Under the pieces are notes generated by a model, which did not search any database, was not told where the DNA came from, and saw only the letters and a list, made by a program, of their open reading frames with translations. 64,000 nt of DNA from Rothia amarae (GTDB lineage: Bacteria > Actinomycetota > Actinomycetes > Actinomycetales > Micrococcaceae). The translations under genes were made by a program, and so were the position numbers. The stretch lies in assembly GCF_014705945.2 (NCBI RefSeq), contig NZ_CP061538.1, forward strand, positions 1,116,001-1,180,000, read 5' to 3'. Below, piece after piece: positions 48,584-58,600 of this stretch (position 1 is its first letter; every line of letters starts with the position of its first letter).

Positions 48584-51500
48584 ATGAATAATCCTCTTTA
48601 TCCCAAGGCAACTGCCGGCACTGAAAACACAGTTGCAGCATCACCTTCCTTCCCCCAGCTTGAAGAAGCTGTTCTCGACTACTGGAAAAAAGATAACACT
48701 TTCCAAGCATCCATCGATCAGCGATCAGCTGAAGACAACGAATTCGTTTTCTACGACGGCCCTCCCTTCGCCAACGGACTACCCCACTACGGGCACCTGC
48801 TCACCGGCTACGTCAAAGACCTCGTAGCCCGCTACCAAACGCAACGCGGACACCGCGTCGAACGTCGCTTCGGCTGGGATACCCACGGACTGCCCGCAGA
48901 GCTCGAAGCTATGAAGCAGCTAGGAATGACCGACAAACAAGAAATTCTTGAGATGGGCATCGATAACTTCAATGATGCAGCCCGCTCCTCCGTACTCAAA
49001 TACACCAAAGAGTGGCAAGAATACGTTACCCGCCAAGCTCGCTGGGTCGACTTCGAAAACGATTACAAGACGCTCAACGTCGAGTACATGGAATCGGTCA
49101 TATGGGCCTTCAAACAGCTTCACGAAAAAGGTCTCACCTACCAGGGATTCCGCGTCCTTCCCTACTGCTGGAAAGACGAAACACCCCTTTCCAACCACGA
49201 GTTACGCATGGACGACGATGTCTACAAAGACCGACAGGATCCATCAGTAACCGTCACCTTCACCATCACCTCGGACACCTCGCTGGTAAAGAACACCGGT
49301 GTCGTGGCAGAGCTCACCGGCGTTGAAGCCCTTGCATGGACCACCACCCCCTGGACACTGCCTACTAACCAGGCGCTCGCAGTCGGTCCTGATATCGATT
49401 ATGTTGTGGTAGCCGGCGTAGGAGATTTCCAGGGGCGGAAGTTCCTGATCGCCTCTGAATTGTTGGGTGCTTATGCCAAGGATCTTGGATTTGAAGACGC
49501 CGCGGAGGCTACTGCTGCGGTCGTCAAGACTTACAAAGGTTCTGACTTGGCAGGGGTCCGTTACGAACCTCTGTGGGATTATTTCACCGACGCCGAGAAA
49601 TTTGGTACGGAAAAGGCTTGGCAGATTCTTGTTGCCGATTATGTATCCACCACCGACGGCACCGGTTTGGTGCACCAAGCACCGGCCTATGGTGAGGAAG
49701 ACCAGAAAGTCTGTGAAGAAAACGGTATTCCCGTTATTCTATCCATCGATGAAGGCGCTAAATTCCTCGACCTCTTCAGCGATGAATCACTAGCTGACGG
49801 TGCGCCCCTGCGAGAAATTGCAGGTGCGCAGATCTTCGAGGCTAACCGCACCATCATTAATCTGCTGAAATCTGAGGGACATCTGATTCGGGAGAAATCC
49901 TATGTTCACTCCTACCCGCATTGCTGGCGTTGCCGCACCCCGCTGGTCTACCGCGCGATTACGTCGTGGTACGTTAAGGTAACCAACTTCAAAGATCGCA
50001 TGGGCGAACTCAACGAAGAAATTAATTGGATTCCTGAAAACGTAAAGCACGGTCAGTTCGGCAAATGGGTAGCTAATGCCCGCGACTGGTCTATTTCCCG
50101 TAACCGTTTCTGGGGTTCACCCATTCCTGTATGGGTTTCCGATGATCCTAACTATCCACGTATGGACGTCTACGGTTCGCTAGAAGAACTCAAGGCTGAC
50201 TTCGGCCGCTACCCCGTCAATAAAGACGGCGAGCCTGATCTGCACCGACCGTACATCGACGAGCTCACCCGGCCAAACCCTGACGATCCCACAGGCAAGT
50301 CCATCATGCGCCGCGTGGAAGATATCTTGGACGTATGGTTCGACTCTGGCTCTATGCCTTACGCGCAGGTTCACTACCCCTTTGAAAACAAGGAATGGTT
50401 CGAGAACCATAATCCCGCAGATTTTATTGTGGAGTACATCGGTCAGACGCGCGGGTGGTTCTACACTATGCACATTTTGGCAACTGCGCTTTTTGACCGC
50501 CCGGCGTTTACTAACGTTATTTCTCATGGCATTGTGCTGGGTTCAGACGGGCAGAAGATGTCCAAGTCACTTCGGAACTACCCGGATGTGTCAGAGGTCC
50601 TAAATCGCGATGGATCAGATGCCATGCGCTGGTTCCTTATGTCTAGCCCGATTCTGCGCGGCGGTAATCTTATCGTGACAGAACAGGGTATCCGTGAAGG
50701 CGTGCGCCAAGTGATGCTTCCGCTGTGGAACGTTTACCATTTCTTTGCGCTCTATACTAACGCTGCTAACAACGGTGCAGGTTATGAAGCGCAGCTCCGC
50801 TATGAGTCCGAACATGTGATGGATCGATTCATTTTGGGTAAGACCCGCGAATTGGTGGAAAACGCTACCGTTCACATGGACAAATACGATGTTTGGGGCA
50901 CAACGGAAGATCTCCGCAAATTCACAGACGCGCTGACCAACTGGTATGTGCGTCGTTCGCGCGAGCGCTTCTTTGATGAAGACACCGAAGCATTTGATGT
51001 TCTCTTCACGGCGTTGTCCACTGCGGTGAAAGTTGTTGCTCCGCTGCTGCCTTTGATGAGCGAGGAAATCTACCGCGGCCTTACCGGTGAGCGTTCAGTA
51101 CACCTGAGCGATTGGCCAAAGCCTGAGGAATTTGCTGACGAAAGCGATCTGTTGCAGTTGATGGAAGCTACGCGTTCTATCTGCTCTGCCGGTTCTGCTT
51201 TGCGTAAGGCGAATAATTTGCGCGTACGCCAGCCTCTGCAGTCGATGACTGTTGCGGTTGCTGGAGGAAAGCAACTGGCAGGGATCTTTGAGCAGATTAT
51301 TTCAGATGAGCTCAACTTGAAGTCAGTAGAGTTGCTAGATGCTTCTGAAGTTGAACCTGCCGATTTCGGTATTTCTCAGCAGCTGAAGGTTAATGCGCGT
51401 GCTGCTGGTCCTCGTTTGGGTAAGCAAGTTCAGGTTGCTATCAAGGCATCGAAGTCAGGCGATTGGACCATCCAGGACGACGGCACCGTCGTCGTCGGGT

Positions 51501-51874
51501 TAAAGGCGGTTGAGGGTGGTTTGGCCCTTGAATCTAGCGAATATGAACTCGATACCGTGGTGGCTGAATCGGAAGATTCTGCTGAACGTGCTGTGTCTGT
51601 TCTGCCCGGTGGTGGTTTCCTCGTGCTCAATACTAAGCTTACCGATGATTTGCTGGCTGAAGGTATTGCTCGCGATACTATCCGTTCGGTTCAGCAGGCT
51701 CGCAAGGAAGCTGATTTAAACGTTTCAGACCGTATTAAGCTCACACTTTCGGCACCTGCAAACGTCATTGAATCTGTGCAGGCACACGAAGAACTCGTGG
51801 CTGGCGAAACCTTGGCTGTCTCGGTGAACTACCGTGAAGCTCAGGAGCAGTTGGTTGAGGTAGAGAAGGCATAA
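48584..51874 (+). CDS. ileS: Isoleucyl-tRNA synthetase
   Basis: 1096 aa class I synthetase charging tRNA-Ile. The HIGH motif is HYGH in [25 protein letters not shown] is in [12 protein letters not shown]. The editing domain has [18 protein letters not shown]. The eukaryote-like long form is typical of many actinobacteria. ATG 48584 has AAAGGG nine bases upstream, which the T-box sequesters; an in-frame ATG 48557 lies inside the leader and has no ribosome-binding site. folC follows with one base between. Confidence 0.96.
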   Translation: MNNPLYPKATAGTENTVAASPSFPQLEEAVLDYWKKDNTFQASIDQRSAEDNEFVFYDGPPFANGLPHYGHLLTGYVKDLVARYQTQRGHRVERRFGWDTHGLPAELEAMKQLGMTDKQEILEMGIDNFNDAARSSVLKYTKEWQEYVTRQARWVDFENDYKTLNVEYMESVIWAFKQLHEKGLTYQGFRVLPYCWKDETPLSNHELRMDDDVYKDRQDPSVTVTFTITSDTSLVKNTGVVAELTGVEALAWTTTPWTLPTNQALAVGPDIDYVVVAGVGDFQGRKFLIASELLGAYAKDLGFEDAAEATAAVVKTYKGSDLAGVRYEPLWDYFTDAEKFGTEKAWQILVADYVSTTDGTGLVHQAPAYGEEDQKVCEENGIPVILSIDEGAKFLDLFSDESLADGAPLREIAGAQIFEANRTIINLLKSEGHLIREKSYVHSYPHCWRCRTPLVYRAITSWYVKVTNFKDRMGELNEEINWIPENVKHGQFGKWVANARDWSISRNRFWGSPIPVWVSDDPNYPRMDVYGSLEELKADFGRYPVNKDGEPDLHRPYIDELTRPNPDDPTGKSIMRRVEDILDVWFDSGSMPYAQVHYPFENKEWFENHNPADFIVEYIGQTRGWFYTMHILATALFDRPAFTNVISHGIVLGSDGQKMSKSLRNYPDVSEVLNRDGSDAMRWFLMSSPILRGGNLIVTEQGIREGVRQVMLPLWNVYHFFALYTNAANNGAGYEAQLRYESEHVMDRFILGKTRELVENATVHMDKYDVWGTTEDLRKFTDALTNWYVRRSRERFFDEDTEAFDVLFTALSTAVKVVAPLLPLMSEEIYRGLTGERSVHLSDWPKPEEFADESDLLQLMEATRSICSAGSALRKANNLRVRQPLQSMTVAVAGGKQLAGIFEQIISDELNLKSVELLDASEVEPADFGISQQLKVNARAAGPRLGKQVQVAIKASKSGDWTIQDDGTVVVGLKAVEGGLALESSEYELDTVVAESEDSAERAVSVLPGGGFLVLNTKLTDDLLAEGIARDTIRSVQQARKEADLNVSDRIKLTLSAPANVIESVQAHEELVAGETLAVSVNYREAQEQLVEVEKA

Positions 51875-51875
51875 T

Positions 51876-53297
51876 TTGTCCGAGAACATGAACGAAGATT
51901 CCTTGTTCAACGAACTCGCCGCCGAAAGCAGTAGCCCGGCTGCTGCTTTCGGCGTGGAGTCCGTCTATCAGGATTTGCTTTCGCGCGCTCCTGAGAACAA
52001 GATGGCACCGCGTCTCGATGCTATGCAGCGGGCTATGGAAATTCTGGGGTCTCCTCAAGATGCCGCGCCGGTTATTCATATCACTGGGACCAATGGTAAG
52101 ACGTCGACGGCCCGCATGATTGAGCGCATACTTATGGCTCATGATTTGCGCACCGGTCGCTACACCAGCCCCCATCTCACGAAAGTAACTGAACGCATCA
52201 GTATTGCGGGTGAGCCCGTGGCTGATGAGACATTTGTACGGATTTGGGAAGAGATTCAGCCTTATATCGAGATAGTGGATCAGGAGCTTATCGCAGCAGA
52301 TAAACCCCGTATCACCTACTTTGAGGCATTAACTGTCCTGGCGTTTGCGATTTTCGCAGATGAGCCGGTTGACGTGATAATCCTTGAAGTCGGTATCGGC
52401 GGGTCATGGGATGCGACGAATGTGGCAACCGCCCAGGTCTCTGTCGTTACTCCGATTGGGTTGGATCATACCGACATGCTGGGGGAAACCTTGGCGGAAA
52501 TTGCCGGGGAGAAACAGGGCATCATCAAAGATAATGGTTTCTTGGTGTCTGCGGTTCAGGATCCCGAAGCCGCTCAAGTTTTGTTGGATTCTGCCCGGGA
52601 GCATCAGGCGGAATTCCGGTTTGAGGGCGTTGAATTTGGAGTGTCTTCCCGGTTGCCCGGCGTCGGCGGGCAGATGATTTCTGTGCGCGGTCTAGCTGAT
52701 ACTTATGAGGATTTGCCAGTTCCACTTTTTGGCGCTCACCAGGCTGAAAATGCTGCGGTGGCTATTGCAGCTGTTGAGGCTTTCTTAGGCGGGGGAGAGA
52801 AGCCCCTGAACGTTGAGCTTATTCGTGCAGGCTGGGAGGATTTAACTTCGCCGGGGCGTCTAGAGATTATCCGTAGCGCACCTACCGTTTTACTGGATGC
52901 CGCCCATAACCCACACGGTATCAAAGCTGCAGCACAGGCGTTTAAAGAATCCTTCGCGGTAGATAAACTCAACCTAGTGGTTGGAATTTTGGGGGAGAAG
53001 GACGCCGTGGGCATCTTCGAAACCATCCGTGAAGAGTACTTGGATTCCACCGATTTTGAGTTATCTTTATATCTCACAGCTTCGGATTCTCCACGCGCCA
53101 TCCCCGTAGAGCAATTGGAAAACATGGCTCTTGATGCGGGGTTCGATGAAGACCAACTGAGTACTTTTGAGCACTTGCACGACGCAGTAGCTCAGGCAAT
53201 TACCGATGCTGGAACGGGAGAGGAGTTCAGCTCTGCTGTGCTCATTACCGGCTCCATCACGGTAATTGGTGAAGCACGTTTGATGATGGGACTCTAA
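51876..53297 (+). CDS. folC: Folylpolyglutamate/dihydrofolate synthase
   Basis: 473 aa. Adds glutamate to dihydropteroate and folates with ATP. P-loop ITGTNGKTSTARM (about 70), then GRYTSPHLTKVTERI, EVGIGGSWDATNV, TPIGLDHTDMLG and the C-terminal domain motif LLDAAHNPHG. TTG 51876 has AGAAGG six bases upstream within ileS; ATG 51888 is in frame but lacks a ribosome-binding site, so TTG is preferred. It couples to ileS and is followed four bases later by the DUF4233 gene, the usual actinobacterial order. Confidence 0.94.
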   Translation: MSENMNEDSLFNELAAESSSPAAAFGVESVYQDLLSRAPENKMAPRLDAMQRAMEILGSPQDAAPVIHITGTNGKTSTARMIERILMAHDLRTGRYTSPHLTKVTERISIAGEPVADETFVRIWEEIQPYIEIVDQELIAADKPRITYFEALTVLAFAIFADEPVDVIILEVGIGGSWDATNVATAQVSVVTPIGLDHTDMLGETLAEIAGEKQGIIKDNGFLVSAVQDPEAAQVLLDSAREHQAEFRFEGVEFGVSSRLPGVGGQMISVRGLADTYEDLPVPLFGAHQAENAAVAIAAVEAFLGGGEKPLNVELIRAGWEDLTSPGRLEIIRSAPTVLLDAAHNPHGIKAAAQAFKESFAVDKLNLVVGILGEKDAVGIFETIREEYLDSTDFELSLYLTASDSPRAIPVEQLENMALDAGFDEDQLSTFEHLHDAVAQAITDAGTGEEFSSAVLITGSITVIGEARLMMGL

Positions 53298-53301
53298 GAA
53301 C

Positions 53302-53745
53302 ATGATGGCTCGAATGACTAAAAGACAGCGAGAGTGGCGCCCGGGGCAAACTAAGAAACCGGCACAGGTTAAAAAGATGTTCGCATCTACAGTGCTCACT
53401 TTGGAAGCTTTGGTTGCATTTTTTGCCACCCTTGCCACGTTTGGGCACCATTTTAATGATGGTTCGCTCATCAAAATTTCTATTTGGGTAGTGGGGCTAC
53501 TCCTTGCTGCCGCTTTCATTGCTACCCCTGCTTTTTTGAGCAAATCATGGGGATATACTCTCGGATGGGTATTGCAGGTTTGCTTGATATTGACTGGTTT
53601 TGCATTGATACCAATGTTCTTTATTGGGGCTTGTTTTGCTGCTACCTACTGGTATGCGGTGCACACCGGCGAAAAACTCGATTATGAAAACGTCCAGCGT
53701 GCGAGAGCACAGCGTGAGTGGGAGCGGAAGAATCTGAGTAACTAG
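53302..53745 (+). CDS. DUF4233 membrane protein
   Basis: 147 aa. A basic N-terminus (MTKRQREWRPGQTKKPAQVKK) is followed by about four hydrophobic segments (STVLTLEALVAFFATLATF, ISIWVVGLLLAAAFIATPA, GYTLGWVLQVCLILTGFAL, IPMFFIGACFAATYWYAV) and a charged tail ending WERKNLSN. The order folC-DUF4233-ndk is conserved in actinobacteria (Rv2447c-Rv2445c in M. tuberculosis). Function unknown. ATG 53302 starts four bases after the folC stop; ATG 53305 is also in frame. There is no clear ribosome-binding site, so coupling to folC is likely. Confidence 0.88.
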   Translation: MMARMTKRQREWRPGQTKKPAQVKKMFASTVLTLEALVAFFATLATFGHHFNDGSLIKISIWVVGLLLAAAFIATPAFLSKSWGYTLGWVLQVCLILTGFALIPMFFIGACFAATYWYAVHTGEKLDYENVQRARAQREWERKNLSN

Positions 53746-53776
53746 AATCCATTAGATCTTCGAGTTTCAGCTCAGT

Positions 53777-53818
53777 CGAAGAAGTCTCCGCAGACCATGA
53801 GTTGCGGAGACTTCTTCG
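53777..53818. terminator. Strong hairpin between DUF4233 and the small reverse gene
   Basis: A 16-bp perfect stem (53777-53792 with 53803-53818) and a 10-base loop. There is no T-tract on either side. Its position between converging genes suggests a shared transcription end or processing signal. Confidence 0.65.
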
Positions 53819-53853
53819 TAATGTCTCGATGTCTTTGCTTTTAGAACATTCCG

Positions 53854-53991
53854 CTAGGACTTCTCGCTCATCGATGCGAAAGCCTCTTCATGTGCTTTTT
53901 CAATTTCTTGAGGATTCGCCGTTGACAGTAAATATTTATACCTGTTCAGGGCTGTGTTGCTGTTGTTTTCAGGGGTCACTTTCTGGGTCAT
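53854..53991 (-). CDS. Small soluble protein (45 aa), unannotated-type gene
   Basis: On the reverse strand ATG 53991 opens a 45-codon frame ending at TAG 53854-53856. GAAAGGAAAACGACA precedes the ATG, giving an AAAGG ribosome-binding site at a good distance. The peptide starts polar (MTQKVTPENNSN), then has RYKYLLSTANPQEIEKAHEE and AFASMSEKS, an amphipathic helix with alternating charges. It resembles short actinobacterial helical proteins of the form RYxxLLxxAxPEEIExAHxEAF that I recall, but I cannot name a family. It is antisense to no gene and fills an otherwise empty 433-base gap between DUF4233 and ndk. Confidence 0.5.
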   Translation of the reverse strand: MTQKVTPENNSNTALNRYKYLLSTANPQEIEKAHEEAFASMSEKS

Positions 53992-54178
53992 TGTCGTTTT
54001 CCTTTCGCTCCTGTTTTCAAGGGTATGAGGTAGGGCTGTGATGGATATTGTTCCTACCTATGGCGAACCTGTGAGCAGAAAAGTAAAGGAATGAGCAATC
54101 TCCCAGAAGTTCCATGCATGCAACCAGGGCTGATATTGTGAGGTAGAACAATAGTTTCGCGAATTTTAAGGAGTACTC

Positions 54179-54592
54179 ATGACTGAGCGCAGTCTAATTT
54201 TGGTCAAGCCCGACGGCGTCGAGCGCGGTCTCACCGGTGAGGTTTTGGCCCGCATCGAGCGGAAGGGATACCAGCTGGTGGAGCTCAAAAAGCTTCAGGC
54301 AACCGAAGAAATCCTCCAAGAACACTACGCCGAACACCAGGGCAAGCCCTTCTTTCAGCCCCTCGTGGATTTCATGCTCTCAGGTCCTGTAGTGGCAGCA
54401 ATATTTGAAGGCGATCGTGTGGTTGAAGGTATTCGCAGCATCATGGGGCCATCCGAGCCGACTGTGGCTCCAGCCGGAACTATCCGCGGTGATTTGGGGC
54501 GCTCCTGGGGTGCAGGTGTCCAGAAGAATCTGGTGCACGGATCAGACTCAGCAGAATCTGCAGAACGAGAAATCGCTATCTGGTTCAAATAA
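54179..54592 (+). CDS. ndk: Nucleoside diphosphate kinase
   Basis: 137 aa, the family length. Transfers gamma-phosphate between nucleotides through phospho-His120 in NLVHGSDS. Other landmarks: RSLILVKPDGVERGL at the N-terminus, and GDLGRSWGAGVQKNLVHGSD. AAGGAG lies six bases before ATG. A bidirectional terminator shared with the VKOR gene follows. Confidence 0.97.
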   Translation: MTERSLILVKPDGVERGLTGEVLARIERKGYQLVELKKLQATEEILQEHYAEHQGKPFFQPLVDFMLSGPVVAAIFEGDRVVEGIRSIMGPSEPTVAPAGTIRGDLGRSWGAGVQKNLVHGSDSAESAEREIAIWFK

Positions 54593-54599
54593 GTCATAA

Positions 54600-54635
54600 A
54601 AATGGCCCGGTCAGTTTCAACTAACCGGGCCATTT
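54600..54635. terminator. Bidirectional terminator between ndk and VKOR
   Basis: A 12-bp perfect stem (54600-54611 with 54624-54635) whose ends are AAA and TTT; the loop can extend pairing through AGT/ACT. Confidence 0.85.
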
Positions 54636-54640
54636 GCTGT

Positions 54641-55273
54641 TTAGAAAGAATTTATTATCTGATCAAAGAAATGAATGATGATGATTCCGAAGAGGAGCAC
54701 AAAAATCAAAATAACCACGAACCAGGACCACCCGGCTACTGCGCGGCGAATATGCTCTGGGGCAGGAATAACACCCGTTTGAATATTATGAGCTGTCGTC
54801 TTGGTCATCAAAATGGTCTGCATAATCCAGACAATCATGCAGAACAGGCACAGTGCGCCGATCACGAAAGTAGTGTTGAACCAGAGATAGAGAATGAAGC
54901 AAAACGCCAGTACATGCCCCACATTCATGCACAGCCAGTACCAGCGAGAAAACCGTGCCCCAGCAAGCATTGCGGTGGCGATTGTAATGGTAATTGCATA
55001 CCCTACTAGCCCAATGTAGGGGTTAGGAAACCCAAATGCCTCTGCAAAAGGTGTGCGCATGACGGTGCCGCAGTTGAGAATAGCATTCATATCACACACT
55101 GATACGTGGGATGCATCTTTGGCAATTTGCAAGTGCTCATACACCAACATAGCTGAAGACGCGAAAGCGAGAATGCCTGTCAACAAAGATAGAATCGCGT
55201 ATCTTGTGTCTGCTTTCATCGCTTCGTGGGTCGAGTACTCATGGATAGCGGACGCCTCGGAAATATGTGGCAC
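54641..55273 (-). CDS. Vitamin K epoxide reductase family protein
   Basis: 210 aa membrane protein with about five helices. The VKOR cysteine pairs are present: Cys60 and Cys68 (CDMNAILNC) in the extracytoplasmic loop and Cys142/Cys145 (CLFC) near the membrane face. These proteins re-oxidise DsbA-like thiol oxidases with quinone and so drive disulfide formation outside the cytoplasm. No extracytoplasmic DsbA is in the window (the CPWC protein at 30.6 kb has no signal). GTG 55273 follows AGAGG at five bases. It diverges from rne. Confidence 0.92.
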   Translation of the reverse strand: MPHISEASAIHEYSTHEAMKADTRYAILSLLTGILAFASSAMLVYEHLQIAKDASHVSVCDMNAILNCGTVMRTPFAEAFGFPNPYIGLVGYAITITIATAMLAGARFSRWYWLCMNVGHVLAFCFILYLWFNTTFVIGALCLFCMIVWIMQTILMTKTTAHNIQTGVIPAPEHIRRAVAGWSWFVVILIFVLLFGIIIIHFFDQIINSF

Positions 55274-55697
55274 TTTAACCTCTCAAGTGAACGTGGACTC
55301 TCCCCATCTTACTGATGTGTACTTCGAGATTGAAGGTCTTAGACTCGTCAGGCATCGCAAAGAATGCTGAATATCTGATTCGATGTGCGCACTTTCTGTG
55401 AGAGAATTGGGACGGTGGCCTTTTGACCCGCACTCAAAAGTAGCCATCCAACAGGTTTTTTCGATGCACCGCTGCCCCAGGTGGCAAGGTTTAGATTGAA
55501 ATAAGTTCGACAAAGTTCGACTCGAAAAAATAGTTGGCCCGATTCACTGAGAAATACGACTTTAGTAATGGTCAGTCTCAGGTAGATCGCATAAGAGCTG
55601 GAGAGCAATCGGGTAGTTATAAGCTTTTGGGCGCAATGCGCCCCTGAACGCCGTAGGGGCGATATGCGGACGCTCCCTAGGGCAGGAGATAATACAG
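55274..55697 (+). promoter_or_regulatory. Gap upstream of rne: long leader with repeats and alternative hairpins
   Basis: No gene seen in these 424 bases. AAGTTCGAC occurs twice in tandem (55503-55511 and 55513-55521). Just before rne, GGGCGC (55629-55634) can pair with GCGCCC (55638-55643), or CGCCCCT (55639-55645) can pair with AGGGGCG (55655-55661). The two hairpins share the central arm and exclude each other. The rne ribosome-binding site lies about 20 bases downstream. Confidence 0.45.
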
Positions 55698-58600
55698 ATG
55701 AGCGAGGACGTTCAGAACGTAAACTCTGCTGACGAATCCACTTCACCTGAAGTGGTTTCAATTCAGAATACCCCCCAGGAGAATCCTGATACCTCAGCAG
55801 AACGCCAGAATAATCAAGATAACCAGCAGAATGTTGAGACGCCAGAAAGTGCCGAAGACGCTGCGGAATCATCCAATACTTCTGCTGAGCAGCAGCCCAG
55901 CGAAGAAAACACCTCTTCCGAGCAAATTCAGGAGACTTCCTCGAATGCTGAAGAAACTGAAGAAGAAAAAGCAGAGAGCAAATCCCAACGGGAGAAGCTA
56001 GCTGCCGAGCTACAAAACCTCACTAAAGCAGCTGCCGCGAATAGTCTCCTATTTTTCGCGCCCAATCTCGATGAGATTGCAGAACAGGCAAAAGCAGAAC
56101 GCGAAGCCCGCCGCGAAGCTCTTGAGGCTGAACGTCGCCAGCGCCGTCTAGCTGAAATTACTCACGACGAAGAAGAAGTGATTTCCCGCCGACGTCGCCG
56201 CCGCCGCCGCGGAGAAGTTGATATCGAAATTGACGGCGGAACCGATGGCGACCCCGAAAATACCGTCACCAAGGTGCGTGCGCCGCGACTGTCCGACTCC
56301 CACAGCACCAACCGCGTCACCGGTGTGCGCGGCTCAACCCGTCTCGAAGCGAAAAAAATCCGCCGCCGCGAATCCCGCCATTCGGGCCGTCGCCAGCGAG
56401 GAATTTCCGAAGCAGAGTTCCTTGCCCGCCGCGAATCAGTAGACCGGCAAATGGTAGTCCGCCAAAAAGATGACCGCATCCAAATCGGTGTCCTCGAAGA
56501 TGGCGTACTCGCCGAGCACTTTGTCTCAAAAACCCAGCAGGACTCCCTGATTGGCAACGTGTACCTCGGAAAGGTGCAGAACGTTTTGCCTTCAATGGAA
56601 GCAGCATTCGTGGATATCGGACGCGGACGCAACGCCGTCCTCTATGCCGGTGAAGTGAACTGGGACGTTTCAGGTCTCGACGGCTCACCCCGCAAAATCG
56701 AAAACGCCCTAAAATCTGGGGATTCTGTCCTGGTGCAGGTCACCAAAGATCCCGTGGGTCATAAGGGCGCTCGACTGACTAGCCAGGTATCTTTGCCCGG
56801 TCGTTTCTTGGTGTACGTGCCCGGTGGCTCAATGACCGGTATTTCACGTAAATTGCCTGATACCGAGCGCACACGCTTGAAAAAGATTCTCAAGAATAAG
56901 TTGCCTGACGGTGCAGGCGTTATTGTCCGTACCGCAGCAGAGGGCGCTTCTGAGGAAGAACTGAGCCACGATATTAACCGCTTGCGCGTACAGTGGGAAG
57001 AGATTCTAAACCGCGCCTCCGCGCCGAAGACTCTTGCTCCCGAAATGCTGTACCAGGAGCCTGACCTCACCATCAAGACTGTGCGTGATGTTTTCAATGA
57101 AGACTTCACCGCCATGATGGTTCAGGGCGACGTCGCTTGGGATTCTATTGAAGCCTATGTCACCTACATGGCTCCGGACTTGGTGGATCGCTTGCAAAAG
57201 TGGGACAAGGACGAAGATCTTTTCGATCATTACCGCATTGAAGAACAGCTCTTCAAGGCTCTCGATCGAAAGGTTTACTTGCCTTCAGGCGGTTCGCTGG
57301 TCATTGATCGTACTGAAGCTATGACCGTGGTTGATGTAAACACCGGTAAGTTCACAGGCTCCGGTGGCAACTTGGAAGAGACCGTTACCAAGAACAACCT
57401 TGAAGCCGCAGAAGAGATTGTGCGCCAACTTCGGTTACGCGATATCGGTGGCATTATCGTTATTGACTTTATTGATATGGTTCTCGAATCAAATCGTGAT
57501 TTGGTTCTGCGCCGTCTGGTGGAATGCCTGGGTCGAGACCGTACCAAGCATCAGGTTGCTGAAGTTACCTCGCTTGGTCTTGTTCAGATGACGCGTAAGC
57601 GCATGGGAACCGGACTTTTGGAAGTTTTCTCAGAGCCGTGCGAGGAGTGTGCGGGGCGTGGCGTCATCGTTCACGACCAGCCTCTGAAGGGTCGTTCGGG
57701 AGGCGCTTCGGATTACATCCATCGCCATGATCGGGATGACCGTCGTAAGGCACGTAAGTCTCAGCGTAATCGCGATACTCGCCACAACGATCATCAGGTG
57801 TCTTCGCATGAAGACGACAATCGTCAAAGCGAAGCACGTCGTGCAGCCCTTGCTAATATTGCTGCGGCAAGTACTCATGAGCCCGAGAAATCTGAGGCGG
57901 ATGACTCCCGAGAGTCTAAGAATGCTCGCAGGCGTAAGCGTCGCAAGCAGAATCGCCGGGAGCAAACTCCCCAGGATCAGCAGAGCTCAAACGAGCAGTT
58001 CACCGGTACACCGGATTTGACGGTTACTATTGGCGGTGAAGTCATAGAGCTTCCCCAACGTGAGGAATCGAAAGAGACTGAAGACACTACTGCCGAGCAG
58101 GGGTCTTTGACTCTTGAGTCGCTCACAGAAGCATTTGACCAGAAAGAGAAGAAGGGGCGCTCTCGCAAGCGTCGTTCTGATTCTTCTGCGCAATCACAGA
58201 GTGCTAAGTCCGCAGAAGAATCTGATGTTTCTGACTCATCATCTTCTTCTGCTGACATTGATTCCCGCTTCACTCAGAACTCCAACCGCTTCGAAGCAAT
58301 TCGCGCTGGTGAGGCACGGGCTCGTGCATCGCAGAAAGCAGGTCGCGACGTCGTTCGCTCGGAGAATGAGAACGGATACACCGAATCATCTACACAGCGT
58401 ACAGAACGTTCACGTTCCTCTCGCGATACCGCAGAAAAACCATCGAGGAATTCTCGTGGGCGCCGCGCTAACTCTCAATCTCAGGGTGAGAATGCCCGAC
58501 ATAACGAGCGTCAGGCACAGAAAAAACCTCGCGTCAGCGGGGTAGCGCAGCCCGGTAGTGTGAACGGAACATCCGAGCCTTCGGTTGTTGAAACTGTAGC

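Noticed and set aside
53802-54041. 79-codon forward frame in the DUF4233-ndk gap
   Set aside because: Starts inside a hairpin, is rich in Cys/Ser/Phe runs, and is the antisense of a more plausible 45-codon gene.
56162-56632. 156-codon frame opposite the Arg-rich start of rne
   Set aside because: Arises from the repeated CGC/GCC codons of rne; no initiation signal.
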